47,937 nt of DNA, taken from positions 1-47,937 of the forward strand of contig CAJAKC010000014.1 in NCBI GenBank assembly GCA_903940225.1, given 5' to 3'. This stretch comes from an uncultured Microbacteriaceae bacterium. GTDB taxonomy: Bacteria; Actinomycetota; Actinomycetes; Actinomycetales; Microbacteriaceae. Below the pieces are notes generated by a model, which saw only the letters and a list, made by a program, of their open reading frames with translations, ran no database searches and was not told the origin of the DNA. Position numbers and translations under genes: made by a program. This document shows, one piece after another, positions 9,157-17,405 of the stretch; position 1 is the first letter of the stretch, and each line of letters begins with the position of its first letter.

Positions 9157-9783
9157 ATGTCACTCGAACGCTCGGGGGAGTGGCTGGCTCCGGTCACGCC
9201 ACTCCACCGAGGGTCCGTCGAATCGGCCGACGACTCTGACGATGTCGGGTTCGACTCCGACGACAGTAACGACGTCGACGTCCAGACCATCGCCGTCCGA
9301 GCTCTCGCCCGCAAGGGCATGTCGGTGCGCGAGATGGAAAAGCTGTTGCGCGAGCGCGATGCCAATCCCGACGACATCGCCACCGAGGTTGCACGACTCG
9401 AATCGGTCGGTCTTCTCAACGACGACGAACTCGCAATCGATCTCGCCGAGCGCCTCCAGCGCCGCAAGGGCATGGGGGCCAACGCCATCAAGTCGGAACT
9501 AGGCAAGCGGCTCATTCGCCCCAGCGCGATCGAACAGGCAATCGAAACCCTTCCCGGGGAACAAGAGGACCTGTGCATGGAACAGGCCCGTCAGCGACTC
9601 GAACGCCTCCGCGGGCTCGATCGTGAGGTTCAATACCGACGTCTGCAGTCGTACCTCGCCCGACGTGGATTTCGCGGTTCCGACATCACGGCAGCGCTGC
9701 GCGAAGTCCTCGGAAATTCACGCGGCGGCAGTGCCCCAACGGCCGACAATGTCATCACCGTCTCCTTTCGCGACGCCGACTGA
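9157..9783 (+). CDS. recX: Regulatory protein RecX
   Basis: A 208-residue RecX, which modulates RecA filament growth. The helical repeats are visible from about residue 45 (ALARKGMSVREMEKLLRER, VGLLNDDELAIDLAERL, KGMGANAIKSELGKRLI, YRRLQSYLARRGFRGSDI). The first 45 residues are acidic and unrelated to the core. It lies 3 bases after recA and is probably cotranscribed with it. Confidence 0.92.
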   Translation: MSLERSGEWLAPVTPLHRGSVESADDSDDVGFDSDDSNDVDVQTIAVRALARKGMSVREMEKLLRERDANPDDIATEVARLESVGLLNDDELAIDLAERLQRRKGMGANAIKSELGKRLIRPSAIEQAIETLPGEQEDLCMEQARQRLERLRGLDREVQYRRLQSYLARRGFRGSDITAALREVLGNSRGGSAPTADNVITVSFRDAD

Positions 9784-9807
9784 CTTTCCGCGGTAAAATC
9801 GAACGCT

Positions 9808-11313
9808 ATGAGCGTTGTGAACGATATCCCGCGCACCTACGAGGTGCGCACCTTGGGGTGTCAGATGAACGTTCACGATTCCGAGCGCCTCTCGGGCAGT
9901 CTCGAAGCCGCGGGTTACGTGCCGTTCGAGGCCGGGACCGATGCCGACGTGGTCGTCATCAACACCTGTGCCGTTCGTGAAAACGCGGGTAACCGCCTCT
10001 ATGGCACGCTCGGCCACCTCGCTTCTATCAAGCGCGAACGCGACGGAATGCAGATTGCCGTCGGCGGATGTCTCGCCCAGAAAGACAAGGGCGTCATCAT
10101 CGAGAAAGCGCCATGGGTCGACGTCGTTTTCGGCACGCACAACATGGGGTCCCTGCCTGCGCTGCTAGAACGCGCGCGTCACAACGGTCACGCCGAAATG
10201 GAAATCCTCGAATCACTCGAAGTCTTCCCCTCGACACTTCCCACCAAGCGCGAGTCAACCTATTCGGGTTGGGTCTCCATCTCCGTCGGCTGCAACAACA
10301 CCTGCACGTTCTGTATCGTCCCCAGCCTGCGCGGCAAAGAAAAAGACCGCCGTCCCGGCGAGGTCCTCGGCGAAATCGAAGCACTCGTCGCCGACGGCGC
10401 CATCGAGGTCACCCTGCTGGGGCAAAACGTCAACACCTACGGGGTCGAGTTTGGTGACAAGCTCGCGTTCGGCAAACTGCTGCGCGCCGCGGGTCAGATC
10501 GAGGGACTTGAGCGCATTCGCTTCACCAGCCCGCACCCCGCCGCCTTCACCGACGACGTCATCGACGCGATGGCCGAGACTCCTGCGGTGATGCCCAGCC
10601 TGCACATGCCCCTGCAGTCGGGCTCTAACACAATTCTCAAGGCGATGCGCAGGTCGTATCGCAGCGACAAGTACCTGGGAATCCTTGACCGGGTCCGCGA
10701 AAAGATGCCGACGGCCGCAATCACGACCGACATCATCGTCGGATTCCCCGGCGAGACCGAAGAAGACTTCCAGGAAACGCTCCGCGTAGTCGAGGCCGCG
10801 CGTTTCGGCACCGCGTTCACCTTCCAGTACTCGATTCGACCCGGAACGCCCGCCGCCGATATGCCGAACCAGGTCCCCAAGGACGTTGTTCAGGAACGAT
10901 ACGTGCGCTTGACCGAATTACAGAACCGAATCTCGCTGGAAGAGAACCAGAGGCAGATTGGCCGTGAGGTGAACGTGCTCGTGTCTGTCGGTGAAGGCCG
11001 GAAGAACGAGGCCACCCAGCGCTTGTCGGGTCGCGCCGAAGACAACCGACTCGTCCACTTCGACGTGCCTGCCGGTTCGGCCGTGCCGCGACCCGGTGAC
11101 GTCGTGACCGTGACGGTCACCGCGGCAGCTCCGTTCCACCTCATCGCCGATTCACTCGATGCAGCCCCGTTGCAGATTCGTCGCACCCGCGCGGGGGATG
11201 CCTGGGACCGCGCCGAAGAGGAATCCTGTGCGGCACCCGGTGCCGAGGGCCACGTCGGCGACGGCACCGTTCTTCTCGGGCTCCCGGGAATCCGCACGAG
11301 TCTGCTGAGCTAG
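9808..11313 (+). CDS. miaB: tRNA-2-methylthio-N6-dimethylallyladenosine synthase MiaB
   Basis: A 501-residue radical-SAM methylthiotransferase that adds the 2-methylthio group to i6A37 of tRNA. The N-terminal iron-sulfur cysteines lie in [15 protein letters not shown] and VGGCLAQ; the radical-SAM CxxxCxxC is in [18 protein letters not shown] domain follows, and a short Pro/Ala-rich C-terminal tail is typical of actinobacterial MiaB. TAAAAT at 9794-9799 ends 8 bases before the ATG, so a leaderless mRNA is likely. miaA follows after 2 bases. Confidence 0.95.
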   Translation: MSVVNDIPRTYEVRTLGCQMNVHDSERLSGSLEAAGYVPFEAGTDADVVVINTCAVRENAGNRLYGTLGHLASIKRERDGMQIAVGGCLAQKDKGVIIEKAPWVDVVFGTHNMGSLPALLERARHNGHAEMEILESLEVFPSTLPTKRESTYSGWVSISVGCNNTCTFCIVPSLRGKEKDRRPGEVLGEIEALVADGAIEVTLLGQNVNTYGVEFGDKLAFGKLLRAAGQIEGLERIRFTSPHPAAFTDDVIDAMAETPAVMPSLHMPLQSGSNTILKAMRRSYRSDKYLGILDRVREKMPTAAITTDIIVGFPGETEEDFQETLRVVEAARFGTAFTFQYSIRPGTPAADMPNQVPKDVVQERYVRLTELQNRISLEENQRQIGREVNVLVSVGEGRKNEATQRLSGRAEDNRLVHFDVPAGSAVPRPGDVVTVTVTAAAPFHLIADSLDAAPLQIRRTRAGDAWDRAEEESCAAPGAEGHVGDGTVLLGLPGIRTSLLS

Positions 11314-11315
11314 TC

Positions 11316-12236
11316 GTGATCGCGGCCATCGTCGGCGCGACGGGCACCGGCAAGTCCGATCTAGCACTCGACCTCGCCGAACTTCTCATCGCGCAGGGCC
11401 AGCCCGCCGAAATTGTCAACGCCGACGCGAGCCAGCTGTATCGGGGGATGGACATCGGCACGGCGAAGGTTCCGCTGGCGGATCGCCGCGGAATCCCGCA
11501 TCACCTGTTCGATGTGCTCGATGTGACCGAGGACGCCTCCGTTGCGCGCTACCAGACCGAGGCCCGCGCCGTCATCGACGACATCGAATCCCGTGGAGCA
11601 ACGGCCCTCCTGGTCGGTGGCTCGGGGCTGTATGTGTGGTCGGTTCTGTTCGATTTCGAGTTCCCCGGCACCGATCCCGCGATTCGGGAACGACTTGAAC
11701 AACGGCTCGAGACCGAGGGCACCGGTGCTCTCGCGGCCGAGTTGCGCGAGAAAGACCCCGAGGCGTTTGAGGGCATCGACGTGCGCAACGGTCGCCGGCT
11801 CATCCGCGCGCTAGAGGTCATCGAGATGACGGGCAAGCCGTTCGGTGCGGGGCTCGGTGCCGAGGACCGTCCGTGGCGCGAACACGTCATGATTGGGCTG
11901 CAGGTTCCCCGCGACGAGCTGACGGAACGACTGGATGCTCGCGCCCGCGCGATGTTCGACAACGGGCTCGTCGACGAGGTTCGTGGGCTGATCCCGCTGG
12001 GAATTGAGCAGGGCACAACCGCTGCCCGTTCCATCGGCTATTCCCAAGCACTCGACGTCATCAACGGAACGGCCACCGTCGACGAGGCCATCGACGAGAC
12101 CGCCGCTCTCACCCGTCGGTTCGCCCGGCGACAGGTGTCGTGGTTCACCCGCAACCCAACTATCCACTGGTTTGACGCGCCAGCAGACCCCGCCGTCGTC
12201 CTAGCAAGGTTGACAGAGCGGATTCATCGAGTTTGA
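11316..12236 (+). CDS. miaA: tRNA dimethylallyltransferase MiaA
   Basis: A 306-residue enzyme that transfers the dimethylallyl group to A37 of tRNA, the step before MiaB. The P-loop [12 protein letters not shown] (residues 7-18), [17 protein letters not shown] and the [15 protein letters not shown] region are intact. It starts with GTG 2 bases after miaB. In related genomes dapF usually follows directly; here about 3.1 kb is inserted. Confidence 0.95.
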   Translation: MIAAIVGATGTGKSDLALDLAELLIAQGQPAEIVNADASQLYRGMDIGTAKVPLADRRGIPHHLFDVLDVTEDASVARYQTEARAVIDDIESRGATALLVGGSGLYVWSVLFDFEFPGTDPAIRERLEQRLETEGTGALAAELREKDPEAFEGIDVRNGRRLIRALEVIEMTGKPFGAGLGAEDRPWREHVMIGLQVPRDELTERLDARARAMFDNGLVDEVRGLIPLGIEQGTTAARSIGYSQALDVINGTATVDEAIDETAALTRRFARRQVSWFTRNPTIHWFDAPADPAVVLARLTERIHRV

Positions 12237-12261
12237 CTAATTAGAAACAAATGTATGTACA

Positions 12262-12294
12262 CAATTTGTGTAATTGCAATTTGTGTGGTAAAAT
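12262..12294 (+). promoter_or_regulatory. Promoter with repeated operator-like motif ahead of the NYN gene
   Basis: The block 12240-12300 is much more AT-rich than its surroundings. CAATTTGTGT occurs twice, at 12262-12271 and 12277-12286, a 15-bp period. The first copy lies in the inverted repeat ACACA-ATT-TGTGT (12259-12271). TTGTGT 12266-12271 and TAAAAT 12289-12294 form a promoter with a 17-base spacer, and the -10 ends 6 bases before ATG 12301. The repeats cover the -35 and spacer, as expected for a repressor site. Confidence 0.65.
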
Positions 12295-12300
12295 GTTCAC

Positions 12301-12792
12301 ATGGAAACATTCACAGCAACTCCCAGTCGCTTTACTATCACCCGCACTCTGCACTGCATCGACGCAGAGAACCTCTCTGGAGCATCCTTTGTTTCGGCTC
12401 AGCGCCTCGCTGCTATGTATGTCAGCTATCGAGAGCACGTAAATGTCGGACCGATGGACCAGACGATCGTCTCAACCAGCCACTTCAACGCGCTAACGGT
12501 AGGGATGGCCTGGCCCGAAGGTCGTTATCGTTGGCGTTCGGGTGAGAACGGTGCAGACCTAGAACTGATTGCGGCTGTGAAGGATCAGGTCCGGCAATCA
12601 AAGTTTGATCATGTAGTGATCGCGTCAGGAGATGGGATCTTCGACGAGCTCCTGATTTGGTTGAAGGTTCGGGGCATTCGCGTGACTGTAGTCGGAATCG
12701 CGAATTCGATTTCCCATAAGCTGAGGTTTTTGGCTGACAATGTGGTTGTCTTGGACGGTACCACGACGCGCACCTTTGGAATGGGGGCCTAG
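12301..12792 (+). CDS. NYN domain protein (putative PIN-like RNase)
   Basis: A 163-residue protein made of one NYN domain, a PIN-like fold that usually cuts RNA with a cluster of acidic residues. The candidates are visible: D21 in CIDAEN, D86 in NGADLELIAAVKD, and D111 and D115 in VIASGDGIFDELL, followed by a typical GIRVTVVG strand. It probably acts as a cytoplasmic nuclease. Its stop is 2 bases from the next ATG, so it is cotranscribed with the methyltransferase-like gene. Transcription is likely leaderless. The base composition differs from flanking core genes, suggesting transfer. Confidence 0.8.
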   Translation: METFTATPSRFTITRTLHCIDAENLSGASFVSAQRLAAMYVSYREHVNVGPMDQTIVSTSHFNALTVGMAWPEGRYRWRSGENGADLELIAAVKDQVRQSKFDHVVIASGDGIFDELLIWLKVRGIRVTVVGIANSISHKLRFLADNVVVLDGTTTRTFGMGA

Positions 12793-12794
12793 CA

Positions 12795-14975
12795 ATGAGC
12801 GACTTTGAGCCAGAAGACCTCATCAGTTCCGCTGATATCTCGAGACTTACCCGAGCCACTCCACAGGCAATCAGCAACTGGCGGGCTCGAAGCACTGATT
12901 TTCCAACTGCGGTTGCGGGCACAGAGAAGCGCCCTCTTTTCATCTACGGTCAGGTGTTGGAGTGGTTACAGCAAAACGGAAAACTGGAGAACGTAGAATC
13001 TCCTGAGCAAAATCAAATGGAGCGCTTGATTCGTGCAATTGTTTCGAAGTCGACGCCTATCGAGATGTTTGCTGCCGGAGCATTTTCGCTCGCAATACTA
13101 AAGATTTGCAAGCAAATCGAGTTGGAAAATTTTGACGCAATTGACGGACTCTCCGGAAACAAGTCAGTGTTGCAGAGTGCGGCACGCGATGGAATATCGG
13201 AAATAGTCAAGGGGTCAGACTCTCTGACAGTGTTTGAGGAGATCCTGATGAATACCGAGGGACAATTCGGTCAACACTTCAGGAATTTTGCGTCGACTAA
13301 AGCTTGGCGTTCAACGCGAACGGACTTTGTCCGGTACTTCTCAACTGCGAAAGATTTTCAGGAGTCGTATTCGCAGTTCGCTGTTGCATTTGATTCCCGT
13401 TTTCCACGAGATAGTTTTTCCACTTCGACACCTGTCGAGCTCGCGGAGGAACTGGCGCTTCAAATTGGCAAGGCGGAAGTACCAGCTGAAAGCGTTATCG
13501 ACGTTTGTGCCGGAGTTGGTAATGCGTTGTTTGCGTTTGCCAAAATGCTTCCTTCTAGCCCCCGGGTGGTGGCTATAGAAATTGATTCATTGCTTTGTGG
13601 TGTGCTCGCGGCGAGATCTGTTATTGAAGATATCCGCCTGGAAATACACGTTGGAGACGTGGCTGAGATTCTGAGCAACAACGTTAAGGTCTCCTCGCAA
13701 TTTGATGTCGTACTGTGCGATCCTCCAGCAGCGGGACCTTTTTCTAAATCGCAAATTGATCGACTTGGACTGTCTGGCGCGCGCGTATTCGGCGGAGAGG
13801 CATCTGAGTTGATATGGACGGAGATTGCACGTGCGTTGACGAGTCCGGCCGGCAGGGCTTTCGTTCTGTTGAGCGAGAGTTCACTCGGAAGTCAGGCGAG
13901 TGCAGATGTGAATGCCAGAGTCCATCTTCTGCAAACGCAACAGGTCCTGAGCCTATTGGAATTGCCTTCTGGGATCTTTAGCGGAGTTTCATCGAGCAGA
14001 TCGTGGTCCCTGCTCGTACTAGTTGGTGTCCTAATCCCCACGGACGATACAGTGTGGTTTGTGAGTCACGACGAGGGGCTTACTGGCGCACCTGTAACCC
14101 TCCGGGAATCACTTTCGTCCGGACTTGAGAGTGTTCTGGAACCGGGGTTGCGTGATCAGCACGTCAACAAAGTACATATTTCAGAGATCATTACCGAACG
14201 AGGACAACTGATTCACCGATTCTTCGGATCCGGTGATGTCGAAGAGGAATTAGCGGATGACATCCGACCTGCCGACGCTTGGTCAGGGTTGTTGGAACTG
14301 CTTCGCAAAAAGACAGATTTAGCAAATCTGGTGCTAACTTTTGACGACCAGCCGGGCTCTGTTCGCGTTGATGAGGCGGTCAAAAACAAAATGCTTAAGG
14401 TTTTCTCGGGGCGTTCGCTGGCGGCAAAAAACGGAGAACCGAACTCTGGAGTCCTTCACATCGGAAGGTCGACACTGACGCCTGGAGGTCGGCGAAGAGT
14501 GCCTGAGTATTCGGCAGTGTCAAACTCTAAATTCCTCCTTCAACCCGGAGACGTATTGCTTTTCACCTCCGAGAAAAGAATTGAAACCACCGTGTGGACT
14601 GGAACTGCCAAGGCTGCCCCGGGCGTGGGAATTTCGGTCCTTCGAATCGTCTCACCTTCGATCAATCCAACGCACTTGGCGTGGGCTCTCCGGGGAAGAG
14701 GGAATGTGGCCCTCCTAAGCGACGATGGTCGGATGCGTTTCGGGGTCATGGATCGGTTCGAGTTTTCAATCCCACCGATTGGGCAGCAAACACTGTTTGC
14801 CGAGAAACTCAATGAGATAGAGGAAGTCGAGTCTGCTTTGTACAACGCCATTTCTGAGCTGGATGAAATACGCCAAAGGATCTCTACAAATCTAGCAATC
14901 TGTGGGATGACGTTTGCCGAGGCGCCCGAGGAAGAAATTTCGTTGGAAATACTCGGATTTGACCCGAGGGAATAA
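12795..14975 (+). CDS. N-6 DNA methyltransferase-like protein fused to an HsdS-like C-terminus
   Basis: A 726-residue protein. Residues 8-60 look like a small helix-turn-helix (ADISRLTRATPQAISNWRAR). A helical segment follows, then an HsdM-type domain: STPVELAEELALQI (about 214-227), motif I as VIDVCAGVGNAL (234-245, where HsdM has DPACGSG) and motif IV as CDPPAA (D309-P-P-A312). Active N-6 methylases have an aromatic residue after PP; Ala312 suggests lost or altered catalysis. Residues about 540-700 resemble a specificity-subunit target-recognition domain (GDVLLFTSEKR, IPPIGQQTLFAEKLNEIEEVE) ending in a coiled coil. I infer a DNA-sensing protein paired with the NYN nuclease, possibly a phage-defence module. 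Confidence 0.72.
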   Translation: MSDFEPEDLISSADISRLTRATPQAISNWRARSTDFPTAVAGTEKRPLFIYGQVLEWLQQNGKLENVESPEQNQMERLIRAIVSKSTPIEMFAAGAFSLAILKICKQIELENFDAIDGLSGNKSVLQSAARDGISEIVKGSDSLTVFEEILMNTEGQFGQHFRNFASTKAWRSTRTDFVRYFSTAKDFQESYSQFAVAFDSRFPRDSFSTSTPVELAEELALQIGKAEVPAESVIDVCAGVGNALFAFAKMLPSSPRVVAIEIDSLLCGVLAARSVIEDIRLEIHVGDVAEILSNNVKVSSQFDVVLCDPPAAGPFSKSQIDRLGLSGARVFGGEASELIWTEIARALTSPAGRAFVLLSESSLGSQASADVNARVHLLQTQQVLSLLELPSGIFSGVSSSRSWSLLVLVGVLIPTDDTVWFVSHDEGLTGAPVTLRESLSSGLESVLEPGLRDQHVNKVHISEIITERGQLIHRFFGSGDVEEELADDIRPADAWSGLLELLRKKTDLANLVLTFDDQPGSVRVDEAVKNKMLKVFSGRSLAAKNGEPNSGVLHIGRSTLTPGGRRRVPEYSAVSNSKFLLQPGDVLLFTSEKRIETTVWTGTAKAAPGVGISVLRIVSPSINPTHLAWALRGRGNVALLSDDGRMRFGVMDRFEFSIPPIGQQTLFAEKLNEIEEVESALYNAISELDEIRQRISTNLAICGMTFAEAPEEEISLEILGFDPRE

Positions 14976-15006
14976 TGTCGGTGCGTGCGCACATGATGAA
15001 ATCGAG

Positions 15007-15390
15007 ATGACAGACAGAACAACCCTTCCCGCGTTTTTCACCAAATATCACCGCCGAAACATTCATATGGTTTACGAATGGGTTCCGGGCAGATCTGGCA
15101 ATGCGGCAATCTGTGTTTGTGGCGCTGTCGGTCGGTCGGGTGAGTCCGAAAAAGAATTTCTCGAATCGGACGTCCACCACGATGTCGGTCTCGGCGGTAC
15201 TTCTCGCGCGTACGTGATTCAATTTCGCGGCGACAAGACCCAACGAAAGCTCCGGATTCGGTGCCAGGCGTGCAAAGAGACGCTCGATTTTGGCGGTTGG
15301 AGCGGCACTGCGCGGTACAACCCCCAATTTGACCGTGCTCGAGTCTCCCAGCACCTTGCGAAATGTCAGGCGGAATCGGACGCCGAATAG
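15007..15390 (+). CDS. Small Cys/His-rich protein of unknown function
   Basis: A 127-residue protein that I do not recognise. Possible metal ligands are CVCG (about residues 36-39), CQAC near residue 87 and HLAKC near the C-terminus, which would suit a zinc-binding fold. ATG 15007 is chosen because an earlier in-frame reading runs inside the upstream gene; the ribosome binding site is weak. It lies 31 bases after the methyltransferase-like gene and just before dapF, so it may be a third member of the insertion, but its GC-rich codon use is closer to the host genes. Confidence 0.5.
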   Translation: MTDRTTLPAFFTKYHRRNIHMVYEWVPGRSGNAAICVCGAVGRSGESEKEFLESDVHHDVGLGGTSRAYVIQFRGDKTQRKLRIRCQACKETLDFGGWSGTARYNPQFDRARVSQHLAKCQAESDAE

Positions 15391-15399
15391 TCTTGATGC

Positions 15400-16296
15400 A
15401 TGACGCAGGCACTGAAGTTCACCAAGGGTCACGGGACGGGCAACGACTTCGTTCTCATCAGTGACCACGACGGTGAACTCGACTTGTCGCCGAACGACTA
15501 CGCATTTCTCGCGGATCGCCACGTCGGCGTCGGTGGTGACGGCGTGATTCGGGCGGTCAAGACCGTGCACGTTCCCGAATGGTCGCACCTCCTGGATGCC
15601 GACCCCGACGCCGAATGGTTCCTGGACAATCGCAACGCCGACGGGTCGGACGGCGGATTGTGTGGAAACGGCATTCGCGTCTACCTTGCATTCCTGCTCG
15701 CCGAAGGTCTGGTGTCGCTGAAACAGGGCGACCGGATCGCCATCGGAACACGGGCGGGAGTCAAGGACGTGCAGCTCGGAGCGAATGGAATGTTCCGAGT
15801 CGACCTCGGGCGCTGGTCGATGGGCGACGGAACGGCGGCGCCAGCAGAAGCCGACGTCAGCGCACGTGGGCTAGACGTCTCGCGCCCTTCTCTCGGCATC
15901 TCGGTTGGTACCCCGCACGCGGTTGTCGCTCTCGCGAACACCGACGAACTCGCGGCGCTGGACCTGTCGGCCGCCCCCGTGCTCGACCCGCCCTTAGCGC
16001 CGGGTGCGAACGTCGAATTCGTCGTGCCGGCCGACCCGCTCGTCGACGACGGTATCGGTCGCATCTCAGTGCGGGTTCATGAGCGCGGACTCGGCGAAAC
16101 ATTGTCGAGCGGAACGGGTGCCGCCGCGGCGGCTCTCGCCACTCGCCACTGGGCCGGTCCGACCGCGCCACACAACTGGCGGGTCGAGATGCCCGGCGGA
16201 TCGCTGGGTGTTCAGATGTTTCCGACGGAAGAGGGCGAGCACGTTTCGCTCAGTGGTCCCGCCGAACTCGTATACAGCGGAATCATCGCGGTCTGA
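15400..16296 (+). CDS. dapF: Diaminopimelate epimerase DapF with an altered second catalytic residue
   Basis: A 298-residue DapF, which converts LL- to meso-diaminopimelate for lysine and, in many bacteria, peptidoglycan. The substrate and first-cysteine motif is intact ([13 protein letters not shown], Cys88). The second motif reads [11 protein letters not shown] where the family has a catalytic Cys (SCGTG): codon 237 at 16108-16110 is AGC (Ser), one base from TGC (Cys). The usual two-cysteine racemisation would be lost or greatly reduced. TAGTCT at 15388-15393 ends 6 bases before the ATG. It is convergent with the methyltransferase gene with no gap. Confidence 0.9.
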   Translation: MTQALKFTKGHGTGNDFVLISDHDGELDLSPNDYAFLADRHVGVGGDGVIRAVKTVHVPEWSHLLDADPDAEWFLDNRNADGSDGGLCGNGIRVYLAFLLAEGLVSLKQGDRIAIGTRAGVKDVQLGANGMFRVDLGRWSMGDGTAAPAEADVSARGLDVSRPSLGISVGTPHAVVALANTDELAALDLSAAPVLDPPLAPGANVEFVVPADPLVDDGIGRISVRVHERGLGETLSSGTGAAAAALATRHWAGPTAPHNWRVEMPGGSLGVQMFPTEEGEHVSLSGPAELVYSGIIAV

Positions 16297-16887
16297 TCAC
16301 GCCGCGACGAGCTCGACAACCCAGAAACCTTTGGAAGTCTCTGCCTTTGAGACAGTCGCCGCCGGCCAGGTTTCGCGCAACCACTTCATCAGAGAATCCG
16401 CCCCGAGGTGTTTGGCAACAACGAGCCACGCCGATCCGCCCGATCTCAGGCGCGGAATCCAGGCCTCGAGAATCGCGTGAAGTTCGGCCTTGCCGACGCG
16501 AATCGGCGGGTTCGACCAAATCGCGTCGAATTCGACGCCGGCGGGAACCGCATCGGGCGTCGCAACGTGCACGTTACTTAAACCGTGACGCTCGGCGTTA
16601 CGCCGGGTCAACTCACGCGCACGAGCATTCACATCAATCGCCCACACCTCGGCTTCGGGGTTCTGCATCGCCGCCTCCAGCGCAATCGGTCCCCACCCGC
16701 AGCCGACATCCAGAATCCTGCCCGCGGCCGGTTCGACGGTGTCCAACAGGACTCGTGTGCCCAGGTCTACGTGCTCGGGGCTAAACGTTCCGCCGGCGGT
16801 TTCGACGATGACATCTCGCCCAGCCAACCGAACCGTGATTTCGCGCGAAGCCCACTCGCCGTCACCGGGGTCGAAGTAGTGGTTCAT
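16297..16887 (-). CDS. Class I SAM-dependent methyltransferase, RsmC-like
   Basis: A 196-residue methyltransferase of the MTS/RsmC type, which modify guanines in rRNA. The SAM-binding motif is ILDVGCGWGPIALEAA (about residues 58-73) and the catalytic motif is SNPPIRVGK (about 127-135), the form typical of RsmC-like rRNA m2G methyltransferases. It starts directly after the stop of the lipoprotein gene, so the two probably share an mRNA. The exact target base cannot be told from sequence. Confidence 0.88.
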   Translation of the reverse strand: MNHYFDPGDGEWASREITVRLAGRDVIVETAGGTFSPEHVDLGTRVLLDTVEPAAGRILDVGCGWGPIALEAAMQNPEAEVWAIDVNARARELTRRNAERHGLSNVHVATPDAVPAGVEFDAIWSNPPIRVGKAELHAILEAWIPRLRSGGSAWLVVAKHLGADSLMKWLRETWPAATVSKAETSKGFWVVELVAA

Positions 16888-17325
16888 CTACTTGGTGCCG
16901 AGAACACCGGAGACGTCGACACCGATCGTCGTGCACGTGGCGACGAGTGTGCTGACGGCGGCCAACGACTCTTGGATGCGCTCATTGGTGGCACCGGCGA
17001 GGTCGTAGTACACGGCTGAATCGTTTGAGATTCCGGTTTCGAGTGCCGCCTTGAGGTCTTTGCTCGTCGCGACCTTTTTCGCTTGGTCGTACGCGGCGAG
17101 CAGTTCGTTGCGTTTGGTGTTGAACTCTGCGACGACGTCATTGGTCATCGCTGCGGGGTCCTTGGCAAGCTCGACGATGATGGCAACCGTCTGAACCATG
17201 GCCTGTTCCGCCTTCGACCACATTTCACAGGCTTTTTGGTCGCCGGGGTCGGCCGCTGTGACTCCGGCGCACCCCGCAAGTGCAACAACGGAGGCGAGGG
17301 AAAGGGTCGTGAGGATCGAACGCAT
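16888..17325 (-). CDS. Lipoprotein of unknown function
   Basis: A 145-residue protein with a lipoprotein signal peptide and a clear lipobox, VALAGC, with Cys19 as the lipidated residue. The mature part is mostly helical and contains no domain I recognise. It should be anchored to the outer face of the membrane. TAATCT (plus-strand 17332-17337 read on the minus strand) ends 6 bases before the ATG, a leaderless arrangement. The methyltransferase gene follows without a gap. Confidence 0.85.
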   Translation of the reverse strand: MRSILTTLSLASVVALAGCAGVTAADPGDQKACEMWSKAEQAMVQTVAIIVELAKDPAAMTNDVVAEFNTKRNELLAAYDQAKKVATSKDLKAALETGISNDSAVYYDLAGATNERIQESLAAVSTLVATCTTIGVDVSGVLGTK

Positions 17326-17375
17326 ATCACTAGATTATTGCCGAATTGTGATCGGCGACACCGCCCGCTCTCGGC

Positions 17376-17393
17376 TATACTGAATTCAGTTCA
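17376..17393 (+). promoter_or_regulatory. Operator A: 18-bp palindrome over the -10 of the giant surface protein gene
   Basis: TATACTGAATTCAGTTCA at 17376-17393 matches the ideal palindrome TGAACTGAATTCAGTTCA at 16 of 18 positions; its core ACTGAATTCAGT is perfectly symmetrical. The first six bases are also the -10 hexamer TATACT, so a bound repressor would block transcription. Related copies lie at 24866-24883 and 24912-24929; all three share the 12-mer GAATTCAGTTCA. Confidence 0.78.
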
Positions 17394-17405
17394 ATCGGGG
17401 GAAAG

